Positions 26,531-37,061 of a stretch of DNA of 64,000 nt are shown here, piece by piece. The position numbers and the translations under genes are program-made. This DNA comes from Hansfordia pulvinata (lineage: Eukaryota > Ascomycota > Sordariomycetes > Xylariales): contig BJKQ01000015.1 of assembly GCA_006538405.1 (NCBI GenBank), positions 372,001-436,000 on the forward strand, read 5' to 3'. Below the pieces are notes generated by a model. That model was not told where the DNA came from, did not search any database, and was given only the letters and a program-made list of their open reading frames with translations. The first letter of the stretch is position 1, and the number at the start of each line of letters is the position of its first letter.

Positions 26531-26698
26531 GGTGTTTCCTTCTTCTTCTTTTTTTATGTGTCGTTGTCGTCTTCGCTTCTCGCACCAGGCACTCCCTTGC
26601 TCTGGTGAAGGTGGGCGGGGGTGGTGGGGTTGTTTGAGGGCAGGAAGCTCCAACAACAACGGTCAGCAGAGGAGGTTCCACTGCGAGCAAGACCGAGA

Positions 26699-26702
<4 letters not shown>

Positions 26703-26752
<50 letters not shown>
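26703..26752. repeat. (GA)n dinucleotide microsatellite
   Basis: About 25 uninterrupted GA units roughly 170 nt upstream of the CAF16 ATG, read as CT repeats on the coding strand. Pyrimidine-rich leaders are common in fungal promoters, but the perfect repeat is probably polymorphic. Confidence 0.97.
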
Positions 26753-29700
26753 CGCGCGAGTCGGCACACGTTTGTTGTGAGGGTTCTGAAGCCGAGCCTG
26801 GATATCGGTTTGGTGTGCGAGTAACTTGGTGATGATGTGTGTGACGCAATGCCCGGCAGCTATTTGCCAAAGCAAAGCAGTGTGCTACGGCGCCTTCTCA
26901 GCCGTGGCGGGGATTGGAGCGCCCATTACTCGTAGCGGATACACACTGTAGGATCTCATGAGTCACCTACTCGTCATCGTGTTTCCAGCGTAGGTAAGGT
27001 GGTAGGCGGGATGAATGTACAGTGCTTGAGTTAATAGTAACACTGTACCTCTTTCACGCTTGACTTACGAGAATGCGCAGCCTGTTGCTCAACTGCCTGG
27101 ACATTGTTGTTGATATATCACACAATGCAACAAGTATCTCCATCACATACGACCATAGGATCAGGAAAATTCGGGATCCCGTCCGCTCTCCCATAGATAA
27201 GCCTGTTACCGTTGGATTAGTAGTTGGGTCGGTGACGACCAGCGAATCCCCAATGTTGTATGTTTTTTTGATGTTTCACTGTTTTGGTTTTTTTGTCCCC
27301 CCGGTTCTGTCCCTTCTGCCATCATCATCTCTCCTCAATTATTATGTGTTGCTGTTGAGGAGAGGCTTTCAGAGGCTTCGTCGTCGATTGAGTTGTGCTC
27401 TAGCAAAGGGGCTTGCCCAATGACGAACAACTTCTCTGTTGGCTACGGTGGACAGGGGCCTGCTGCTGCTGCTGATTATGCGTAGTATTGTATGCATCGA
27501 CTGCCCGAGGGTACGATTATTGGCGTGCTCCAAACCCGTTAGCCGCCCTGCTCGTGCGTCGCCTTAGAAACGCAATGCATCAAGATAATCCGACGCTGGC
27601 ACGATATTTCCGCTCGGCTTTCCGGCTCTGAATCGGCTCTCAAGCCGGGGCCGCTCGGTCGACGCTGATCGAGTGGCGCTGATCAGCAAGGCATGTCTGA
27701 AAACCGCCAGTCCGGTTTTGCTTCAACCACGATTCATACTCCTAGAAGCAGGGTTTTGGGCCGTCCCGGTCGGCCGGTCGAACAGAACTCGCCGGTATCA
27801 CCCTCAGATCTTTATGGACCAACCGCTCCGGAGCCACGGCGAGCCTTGCCTGACACGTCCGTCACGCGGGGATCGACGCACAAGCGCGTCAGGACCGTGA
27901 GGACCTACCTGCGAGCTCTCGGCGTCTCGCTGCCTCACTGCTCCGCAGAACACAACTTTGCTTTCTTTTGCGGGTGAAAGAGGTTCCCGATGAGCAAGAT
28001 GATGTGAGATTCAGTCCCGTTGAATGTTGACTACCAACTGTTGACCGTGTAGGGAAAACCGAGCGAGTCACCTGCCATATTCCGTGTTGTTAAACTCACA
28101 CAAACGCAACAGGACCATCTGTTGTACGTCGAGTTACCCACAACGACAAATCCACCGCATAGTGAGCTTGGTGTGGACAAGTACATGATGTGTCACCTTG
28201 AATCATCATGATGGGCGTCGAAAGTGGTGTTGCACGTAGGGTCCCAGGCGCCAGGGCTTCCCATAGAGCCTCACCTCGCACAAGATGGCCACTCCTGGCA
28301 GTGACAGTAATCATGCGCCGTGCTTTGGGAATCGACTTGTAGAAATTTTGGTCGACCTCAGCAGGCTTCGATGCGCATATCTCAGTCCTGGTAGCTAGGA
28401 GCACCAGCGAATATCGACCGGTCACGGCGGCTTGCCCCCAAAGCAGCATCACCGCATGTATCGCGTCCAATGGTAACCATCGGAATCACGAGTCGCAGCA
28501 CCATGCACCCTGGACTAGGAGTAAGCAGTCGTCTCAGCGCAGATGTTGATGAGTAAAAGAGGTTCGTGCCGAGATCGAACGGTGATGGTCGACGTGGTCT
28601 TCACTTGCCGATGCAAGGGGGCTCCAGGCGCCGACCTATCGCGATGTGAGATCGAATACGAATTACCACGGCGCTCGAAAGAGAGCCCGACTTGGGTGTT
28701 TGCAGCAGCTGAGAGTCCCATTGTCCCCAGAGCTGCGCAGTGGCGGGCTTGGTGGCCATCGAGGGGATCGAGATCCCATACTCGTAATGTTCGTATCCTT
28801 TCATGACGTCGACCCGGTTGTTTGATGGACAGGCACAATAGGACCGGCTGCCAAAGCCAGGAGAGAGCCATGTTGTACTGGAGGGCTTGAGTTGGTGCCT
28901 GCGGCAAGTGCCTGCGGCAGACGCCCAAGGGAGAGTTCGACCAGGCCAGGGCCAAGTGAAGTTTGTGGCCAGATGCTGTATCGGTATCGCCAGCCGCAAC
29001 GCAACGGCCCTGCCGGCCGCCCATGCACACGCCGCCCCACGAGTTTGCAGATGCTGGAGGTTCGCAGTGACGTGGAGATCGCATCGACACAGACAGGTGC
29101 CGGCATTTGTTTTTTGGGGGTTGCCATCGGCCCGGAGCGCGCATGATGGCAGACACCTGTGGGATCGAGCGCGTGGTGCTCGACGGTGGCGGCCACTGTT
29201 GATGGCCCATCGCGCGCTGGCTGCGACAACACGGCAGTTACGCAACCAACGCAATCATCCTGCGCGTAGCACTCGTTGGTGGTGTCAACCAGGGGCAAGG
29301 CCAGCTTTCCCGGTGCTGGCAAGTCATGTCGGTGCCCCTTTGTCAAGCGAGCATCTCCGATGGCGGCGCGGAAGCCCGCGCCCCTGTGGGCTCAACCTGG
29401 GCGTTAGATGAGCAATGTATGACGCACCAGATAGAACGAGTCAAGCCTCGCCGTCGGCAAGCTCAAAAGCGTCGATATGAGCGCTGGGGGCAGCACGTCG
29501 ATGCGAATCGCCCCAAGGCTGACAAGGCTGTAAAGGAGCTGATGTCCGGAAAGCCCAAGATAGGGCCAGGGCCCGCAATGCCGTGGGCACACTGTGAACG
29601 CGATCGTTGATCGAAGCACGTCCAGGCAACCGGCGGCTGTGGCAAGAGCCGCTTCTCGTGTGCTATGCTGTGCTGTGCTGTGGAGCCGGGAGTGGTGGCC

Positions 29701-30010
29701 AGCAAGCTGCCCGTGCGCGCGCGCGCGAGTGCGGGCGAGGTCTTCCAACGACGCCAGCTCCCGCTCCCGGGGTGATGCCACGGAGGGCCGGGTTTCGTCA
29801 TCACGTGTAATGAGACAGGTCGGGAGCTCGCGGCCGGGAGTCTAGACCTCTGCCTCGCGTCTAGCGCCGCCAAAGCCCGTCATTCGACGGTTGCCCACAG
29901 GCTAGCGGCCCTCCCGCGTCCCCATTCCCTCCCTGCTCCTGGCGTCGTCAGAGACGCAGGGGCGGACGGGGCACCCGCGACGGGCGCTGAGCCGCGGACG
30001 GACAGAGGCG

Positions 30011-30040
30011 AGTGGGCGCGAGTGGGCGCGAGTGGGCGCG
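30011..30040. repeat. Three tandem copies of AGTGGGCGCG
   Basis: Perfect 10-nt direct repeat, three copies, located 21 nt left of a perfect TACTCGTACGAGTA palindrome (30061). No coding sense is apparent. Confidence 0.9.
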
Positions 30041-32874
30041 CCACTCGACGTGTGAGAGCGTACTCGTACGAGTAAGCCCGTGCCAGCGAAATGGGGCAGC
30101 GGGACAGCATCGCCAATCGAGCAGGATTCCAGCGCGCGTACGATACGGAGGTTGGTGCGGGATGTTTGCTGCCAGCAGCCCTGGTCTGCCTCTTGCATCA
30201 TCCGCCAAGCCAGTCCCTGCCTGGCGCAGTACTCGTAGAACACAACACTGTTTGTGAGGTACGCACGGTACGATAGAGGAGGTGGGAACCACTCGTTGCG
30301 GCGGGCTGATATGGATACTTCGTGGGTGGTTCTGGTTGAGCGGGCCCGCCCACGGCGAGCAACCGTGGGACGGGACCCCAGTGCGCTGCGAGGGGCCCCC
30401 GGTGCACCCGCATCGTCGGCCGTCGGGGTCTTCGGCTCAGCATTTTTCAGGGTCCTCATGATCGACAGCGCCACACCACAGCAACTCGACGCTCAGGGCG
30501 GGTACTCGTCGTTGTCGCGAGACACAACCGGCGGTGGCGTCCCGTGGGTGGGTGACGCACAATGTCAAGATCTGCCCCTTGACGGGACCCTTGAGGGGTA
30601 AGCGAGGTCTGCGTGAGACGTTGTCATGTACGTGGAGCGACCCGTCGCCGCCTACAGGTGGGTTGTTGCGCTGCAAGGTCGAGGAAATCGGTCGAGGGTT
30701 CGCAAGGCCTACGGCGTGAACAGATTGATGATCAAATTCTTCTTGAGCCATGACGGCAGCCATTCGCCTTTCAAACGTCCCTGAGTGATGTGCGAGATCA
30801 GGTCCGCGCAAGGGATGAGGATCCTGTGTGAGGCAAGCCGCCCTGGTGACCGATGTCTCTCAAGACGAAGCAGACGGGATTCATGAAATTCCGGATGATG
30901 AGCTGTCGAGAACAGCGCCGACAATGCGATGCGCCGGGACGCCATTGGGCGAGGTTGTCGTGAAATTCCCATATCTCGGAGCCAAAGCCGAGTCGTTCAG
31001 GGCCGATCCGCGCTAACGTGGGCGGTTCTGGGCATCGGGCCAACAAGAAAACAAGGAACTCTGGAGACGCTGTCTTTGCAGAGACAGGACGCTCCATGCG
31101 TAGAAACATAGAGGGCAGCGCGGGACAGAGGCAGAAGGGCCGGGAATATGGGCGTCCGAGAGGATCTTCACGGGGCACTGCCCGAGTAGTCAAGAGAAGC
31201 GGAGCTGATGGAAAGCAGCAGCCGTGGCCAGCCGGGCTCCCGCGTTGACGTGCGCCGATCCGAGTCGAAGATCTCTCTATACTGGTGCATGCTACCGAGC
31301 ACGGACATGCTGCCGTGACTGGGACATCTGGCACGGACGTGCAAGGCTGGCGTGGGTGCGTGGCTGGCTTGAGGCCCGCGGTCCGGAGCGGCGAACGCGA
31401 CGTGGATCAGGGCGATCCGTTTGCGGCGCGGGCTGCCCTCTCTGACACTGGGATTTCATGACTAGCATGGCCTGAGGTGGGTGTCTAGGCTGGAAGTATC
31501 GAAATTCGACTCGCGCAGGACGTGGGTGATGTAATGCTGGGCCGTGTACTCGTACGAGTGCGCGAGGCTGGCCCGTGGCGAGTTCTTGCGGCGATGTTTT
31601 GTGTGTGCGAGCGTGTCCAGCCTGACGCATCGATGCCGATGATGGTTCTGGGGCTGGCGCCAGCAGACCATGACGCGACAGCCGAGTGCAGCGAGAAAGC
31701 CCTACGAGTATGCCCACATGCCAGGGGCACAGGTGACAAGGTAAGCAACACTGGCGTGACTGGCACTACTGGCAGCGCTGGGATAAGGGACCAACTCAAT
31801 GGAGGGGGGGATCAGATGGACTGACCTCATAATATGATGCTTTTACTGGAGCCGGGAGACTGGTGGTGGTGCGAATGGCACTGCGAGGGACGGGAGGTTG
31901 CATTCTGGGGACGGGCGCCAGGCAAGGGGGCCTAGTAGGACAGCCCGATGGGCGGGCCCAGTATGATCTCAGAAGCTACCCGCTCACAGGGTTCTAGGCA
32001 CAGTAGCCCAGGTACTCGCAGACGTAGACTACAGCCCTGGAGGCAGCAACCTTAGGGGTACTCTATGCCACTGAGCAGGGCATCCGGCGCTGAAAGCTGG
32101 AGGTGCCGTTGGTGGTCACCCCAAGACCCGGGGGACGTGGGGACCAGAGCGTGCACTGACTGGTGGAAGGAGCCCTCGCACGCCTCCATCGGTACTTGCG
32201 TCAGCCTACATGTACGTGTACGAGGGTGCCGGCACCTGGGAGCAAGACGAGTGGCGCCCGCTCTTGCATGGCCAATAAGATGACATAGGCGATGACTTCA
32301 AAGATCTGCAGGGTCTTTCCTTCTGGGGCCGCTGGCTTGGGCTTGGCTGCGGGTCCCCCAGCCCAAGCCCCGGTCCTGATGCAGCCTCTACTTCCGCTGG
32401 TGACGCATGCGGACCGCCAACCCTGCACCTCGCGCCTTCCGCACCGCTCTCGCCTGGGGAAGCACAGAAGGCGCGGTGCCCGCACGAGTACGGCCCGAGT
32501 ACACACGTCTCTTACGTGCCTGCCCAGGTGAGTACGTTCGCAGCAGACCAGACCAGAGGGTCCCGTCTCCAGTCAGAAGTACCAGGGCTCGCTCCGGCAC
32601 CGTCCACCTGCTTCGCTACGAGGTGGTAGCTTGAGGTGCTGCTCTTCCAATGCTCACCGTGCCGCTTCTCTGCTTGCTGCAGGGTTTCCGCAAATCCCGG
32701 ATGACGCTGTCCCCCTCCCCCCCCAAGAGCTCGCTGATCATGGCGTCTGTGGCCCAAGAGCCTCCAGAACCCTCGACGGGCTGCCGCCGGCGGGCTGTGA
32801 GGTCAGACATGGACCCGCCTGCCGCGCTACCGGCCTCGCCACCCACCGACCCTCTTTTCGTTGGCTCACCTCCT

Positions 32875-32882
32875 GATATAAG
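32875..32882 (+). promoter_or_regulatory. Candidate TATA box (GATATAAG) of the small ORF
   Basis: TATAAG 255 nt upstream of the ATG at 33137. It is followed by a G-poor, C/A/T-rich stretch (32885-33136) typical of the leader of an actively expressed fungal gene. The change in base composition right after it is abrupt. Confidence 0.45.
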
Positions 32883-33136
32883 AACTCGACCATTCAACCA
32901 GTCTTCTAACCATCGCCATCCAGCAGCATTAGCTTCACTCCCAGCATCAACAACCACAGCCCACCTCCTCCAATCCAATACTACAAATCACCGAGCTTTC
33001 AGAAGATTCGTCAATTCTGTTCAACATATCTCTTCAGACCTAGTCAATCTCAGCCTTCAACCAAGCCGACAACCACCCTCGCGCAGCTCTAGAACCACTT
33101 TCAGTTCTATCATCAATTACAACATCCACCACTATC

Positions 33137-33379
33137 ATGTCTTCCACCATGTCTCCCACCAGCGAAACCTACATCCCCGCCATCCCTTCGCCTCCTATCG
33201 ATCTGACCACCTACTCTCGCTCGATGCACCAGCACACCAAGCGCCTACTTGAGGCTGCCAACCACACCTCGCACCGCCGCAGCAGCCGTTCTTCCCACGG
33301 CACTCCTTCTCTGCCCAATGGCACATCCTCCACGTCGTCGTCCATGACCTCCAACGGGACCCACGACTACCACGACTAA
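33137..33379 (+). CDS. Small Ser/Thr/His-rich hypothetical protein (80 aa)
   Basis: A single-exon frame of 80 residues that I do not recognise with certainty. The first part (SETYIPAIPSPPIDLTTYSR) is Pro/Ile-rich and reads like a short linear motif; a central basic stretch (HTKRLLEAANHTSHRRSS) may be helical; the tail is Ser/Thr/Asn-rich and disordered. There is no signal peptide or membrane segment. Support for a real gene comes from the candidate TATA box and the pyrimidine/adenine-rich leader just upstream. An alternative in-frame ATG lies four codons downstream. Function is unknown. Confidence 0.5.
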   Translation: MSSTMSPTSETYIPAIPSPPIDLTTYSRSMHQHTKRLLEAANHTSHRRSSRSSHGTPSLPNGTSSTSSSMTSNGTHDYHD

Positions 33380-34370
33380 ATGCGCTCCAGGCCCCTTCAG
33401 TGCGCCCGGGAGGCGCCTTAGCGACAACAATGTAGTCTGGCGAGCGACTGTATCAACATGGCGACTGAGACGAGCGCGTTTGATTTATTTTTGCACCACT
33501 CCTTCCACTGAACAAGCATGGCGTTTTGGGAGTAATACGACGAGATCTTTGCATGACCTCTATGGCTAGCACGAGAAGACTGCTTGCCATGTTCGTCAAG
33601 GGTCAGTGACGACGACGACGACGACGACTGGGTTGGAGGTCGCTGAAATATGTTCCTCCATGCAAATGATGATACCCAATCTTTAAAAGAAAAATACACC
33701 ATTGATGACAACTATACAAACCTCTTCATTTCCTGTGATATGATCTTAACTATTCTGTCCTGTCCATCTCCATTACAAATGAGTTAGTCGAAATCGATCA
33801 TGGTAAATTTGATCAATTGTTGCCAATAGGCTGGCAATTCTCCAGCCAAAGTGCAGCAGTGGGCAAGCGGTACCTTCCCAATGACTGTGTTCAACCACAA
33901 TCGAGAGGGATGGTAGGCCGTGTTCGTACCGTTTCTGATGGTGAATAGTCGCAATGCATTCCGGCCTGCCATAGTCAGGGACATGACCACATCACATTGG
34001 CCGGCCATGACTTTATCTCTCATGCTGTGCCCATTCGCAAGCCTCGACGCTGGGAAGTCCGGGGTTTGTTACGTCCCCCTCCCCCGCCCTCTCTCCCCCT
34101 GCTATCCTCCTCCATTAGTCTACCACAACAGTATCGCAAGTCACCTGAAATATGGGGCTCATATTTTGGGCCAAGGGCGGGCATTGGCGCGCCTCCCCCA
34201 TGATGCGAGTCGCGCCCCGAGTGAGCTCACTTGCATAGCAACAAACGGAGCCCCCCGAGCAGCTGGTCCTTGTCCCATTTGCTATTGTATGTATCTACCT
34301 ACTCAGGATAGAATGCTTGCGCATCCCAGAATTGGTGCGCGCTGCGACGTGCCGACCCGCGGCGAGTCGC

Positions 34371-34397
34371 TACGTGACGTGACGTGACGTGATGCGA
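34371..34397. promoter_or_regulatory. Tandem TGACG (CRE/ATF half-site) cluster
   Basis: Four adjoining GTGAC units give overlapping TGACGT motifs, the core recognised by ATF/CREB-type bZIP factors. It sits between two convergent genes, so neither has an obvious use for it as a promoter element. Confidence 0.4.
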
Positions 34398-35079
34398 ATC
34401 GACTCTTTGAATACATACATCACGAGTACGCGAGTAGGGGGACGTGGGGATGCGGAGGCGTGCAGTACGGCGTGTCTGCCTACCACCACGCGCGACCCGA
34501 CGACGGGCCACCTGCCCGAGCAGAACGGCGAGCCGGTCTCTCCCCAGCGTTTTCACCTTGGCTATTCGTAAAAAGGGGGGGCGCGCGCCACCGGCGGCGG
34601 GAGGAACGGTGGTGGATGGGCTTTTCTGATCGGCAGCGTGCGCAGGATTGGGTCGTTCGCCACGCCTCTTATGCCAGGAACCCACTTTGCTCGCGCGGTG
34701 CAGATTCTTCTTCTTGGGCGACCCGGTGACGACAGGGCGCCGGTTTGCCTGTTTCGCTTGCGGAGGTAAGTAGTAGGTAGCCAATGCCTGGTAGGTAAAG
34801 TGGGATTCTTGTCATACACGTGCGTCTGCTTTACGGGATCCCCGAGATGGGCCGCCTCGCCCCCGATGGCGGCCCCTTACCTCAGTCTTGTGGCCCAAAT
34901 GCCTTTTTCTTGCCACCGCTGCGGCTGCTCACGGGAGACTCGGAAGACAAAGAGGCGAGTTGAAGGAAAGAAAATACAACATGTCATTATCTCTTGAATC
35001 GCTATGCAAATGATATCCCCGTTTCTCGTCGTGTTCCTGACCCATTCGGAAATCAGCCAGGGGGCAGCTCTAAGAGAAT

Positions 35080-35095
35080 CCCCCCCCCCCCCCCC
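35080..35095. repeat. Poly-C tract
   Basis: Sixteen consecutive C on the plus strand, about 155 nt downstream of the YJU2 stop codon. Confidence 0.9.
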
Positions 35096-35250
35096 GCCTC
35101 GAGGCACACGCCCACTCTTGACGTCGCTCTCACGGCATGGCCCAGATGTGACAAATCTGGCCTTCAGATTCCCATTCTCTACTTCTCGTCGCCCGGCCGC
35201 ACGACCGCGTCATGCCGCGGTAATCGTGACGAGCTCGGGACTGCCCGCCC

Positions 35251-36225
35251 TCAGATGAGCGACGGCTTTTTCTTGATTCCCAGCAGCGCCGAGTGGTCCT
35301 TCTTCTTCTTGACGACCCGCTTGAACGACGGCGGGGGCATTTCCTTGGACGCTGCCGCCGACGCGGGCGCCGGTGTTGCCGCCGTTGCTGCCGTGGCGGC
35401 CGCGGAAGACGAATGCGAGGGCGCAGCGCCCGCATTGGGCATCGCCGCCGCCGCCGCCGCCGAACCCGACGAGGACGAAGCGGCCGACGAGGACGAGGCG
35501 CCCGCGCTGCTGTCCGAGTCCCAGCCCGCGACGTCGCCGGGCACCTCCTCGACCAGGGCCTCGGCCTGGCGGGCGAACTGGAAGGCGCGGCGCGCGGCTT
35601 CGGCGTCCTCGCGGTCCTGCCGCTCGGCGTCGGCGTCGGCGGCCGGGGCCGGGACCGTCAGGGCGGCGGCCGCGTCCTCGCCGCCGCCGCCGCGCTCCAT
35701 GCGGGCGTTGCGCGTGCGGATCTCGTCGAGGGCGTCGGCGACGGCCATCTCGCGGCGGGCGTCGACCGTCTTGGCCTCGAGCTCCTGCATGGCGTTGCGC
35801 TCGCGCTCGGCCTCGTCCTCGTCCTCGCGCTCGAGGCGGTCGAGGCGCTGCTCGTCCGTCTCCTCGGCCGTCTCGCGCTGGCGCCACGGCTCCGTGTTGC
35901 GCTTGGCCCCCTTCTCGCACACGTAGTCGAGGTTCTTCGGGTCCGTCTTGAACGTGATCTCGGCCGAGCACCGCGTGCACCGGATGTAGAACCGGTAGAT
36001 CTGGATCCCCAGGTACTTCTCGTCCTGCGGCGTCTCCTTGCGCGCGTTGAACTTGCGCCCCTTGTAGATGTACTCGCCGCACGACGTGCACTGCATGCTG
36101 TAGGGCGCCATCAGCCGCACCGTCTGCACCCGGGGCCCGGCGTTCTTGGGCGCCCGCGTCCGCTGGATCTGCCGCGGGTCGAAGTCCGGCGGGTAGTACT
36201 TGGTGAGGACTTTTCGCTCCGACAT
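35251..36225 (-). CDS. YJU2: Splicing factor YJU2 / CWC16
   Basis: A spliceosome component that joins with the Prp19 complex and promotes the first catalytic step. It is single-exon, 324 residues. The N-terminal CWC16 domain is textbook: start [17 protein letters not shown], first zinc knuckle [19 protein letters not shown], second knuckle [17 protein letters not shown] and then the [11 protein letters not shown] motif. A Glu/Arg-rich predicted coiled coil follows (about residues 110-190). The C-terminal 120 residues are Ala/Ser-rich and low-complexity, ending in a basic [15 protein letters not shown] motif that resembles the conserved tail of this family. The start is the only ATG compatible with the family N-terminus. 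Confidence 0.95.
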   Translation of the reverse strand: MSERKVLTKYYPPDFDPRQIQRTRAPKNAGPRVQTVRLMAPYSMQCTSCGEYIYKGRKFNARKETPQDEKYLGIQIYRFYIRCTRCSAEITFKTDPKNLDYVCEKGAKRNTEPWRQRETAEETDEQRLDRLEREDEDEAERERNAMQELEAKTVDARREMAVADALDEIRTRNARMERGGGGEDAAAALTVPAPAADADAERQDREDAEAARRAFQFARQAEALVEEVPGDVAGWDSDSSAGASSSSAASSSSGSAAAAAAMPNAGAAPSHSSSAAATAATAATPAPASAAASKEMPPPSFKRVVKKKKDHSALLGIKKKPSLI

Positions 36226-37061
36226 TGTGGCGGGCTAGACGCGGCGGCCGGGCGGTGGGGTCGGGGTCCGGGCAGCGGTGTTGTTGGTGGTGGTGGTGGG
36301 AGCGACTCTCTTCTCCGTTCAGTTGTTGGGGCGTCCGTTGGTTCTCTCGTCGGGATTCTTGGCGGGGTCAGGTGCGGGCTGATGACGCGCAGGCGATGGC
36401 TGAAGTGCGGGGGGAGGGCTGTCGGGTGATGGCGATGTCTCGAGGCTGCGTTGTGTCGTGGTGACGGGACTGGCTGAATGGACGATGGTCGGTCAGGTTG
36501 GGAAGCGGCGCAGGACTGTGTCGCAAGGCTATCGCACGCCAAAGCTTACCTAACTTGACCAAAACGGACTGTGCTAACTCACACAGTGCGAGGCGGTGCC
36601 CCACGTGGACCCGGTCTCTTTCCTCTGCTATAACAGCCCTACTACGGGAAGCAACTCCGCGATGGATACAAGTCGTCTTCAGCATTAGGATGTACTAATG
36701 GGTCAGGCATCGTGGTATGTACCTCTTCATGGAAAGGATGGCTCGCTTGACGACAGCTTCGATAACAAAATCACTGCTGTCTTCTCTCAAGATCCAAATA
36801 GTAGAACAATCGGTCAAGTGTATGATTCCTTCGCCATCAAACAAGCAAGGTCTATTCTAGTCGATCAACGCCCAAAGACCGTCGACTGGCTGTCTGTAAA
36901 AGGCAAGCTCTCTTCGAAACGCAATGAGACCAGCTTGAGGAGTCATAGCTTTCACGTCATTATCATATCTTCGTCATCAGACTTCCTCCCGTGTTGACAG
37001 AAGCAACCGCTCATCACGCCTACGCACTCGTGGCTTTCGGACGGTTTCCGCACGCTCGCCG
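36226..37061. other. Intergenic region between YJU2 and the GCP5-like gene
   Basis: It holds the YJU2 promoter and the 3' untranslated region of the GCP5-like gene, both on the minus strand. A plus-strand frame of 99 codons (36698-36997) lies here. Its composition is less biased than most chance frames, but I see no domain and no promoter signal, so I do not call it a gene. Confidence 0.5.

Larger units (their letters stand above)
26531..33136. other. Gene-poor intergenic region upstream of CAF16
   Basis: About 6.6 kb without a supported gene, apart from the presumed leader of the small ORF at the right end. Overlapping frames of 170-230 codons at 28515-29411 occur on both strands at once and carry no recognisable domain. 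TACTCGTA-type palindromes occur at 26927, 28779, 30061, 30230, 31547 and 31703. A 10-nt tandem repeat lies at 30011. Confidence 0.55.
33380..35250. other. Intergenic region left of YJU2
   Basis: Convergent spacer between the small ORF (plus) and YJU2 (minus). The first 500 nt are AT-richer and probably include 3' untranslated sequence. It contains a GAC triplet repeat (about 33607-33628), a tandem TGACG element (34371), ACCTACC-type motifs at 34753-34798 and a poly-C tract (35080). I see no gene. Confidence 0.55.

Noticed and set aside
26531..26659. Upstream in-frame extension of CAF16
   Set aside because: Low-complexity and Pro/Lys/Glu-rich, and the downstream ATG (MAEPQSS) is closer to the conserved domain; read as leader.
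28515..29411. Overlapping frames of 170-230 codons on both strands
   Set aside because: At most one could be real, and none shows a motif or coding bias I can recognise.
36698..36997. 99-codon plus-strand frame between YJU2 and the GCP5-like gene
   Set aside because: No recognisable motif or core promoter; left as spacer.
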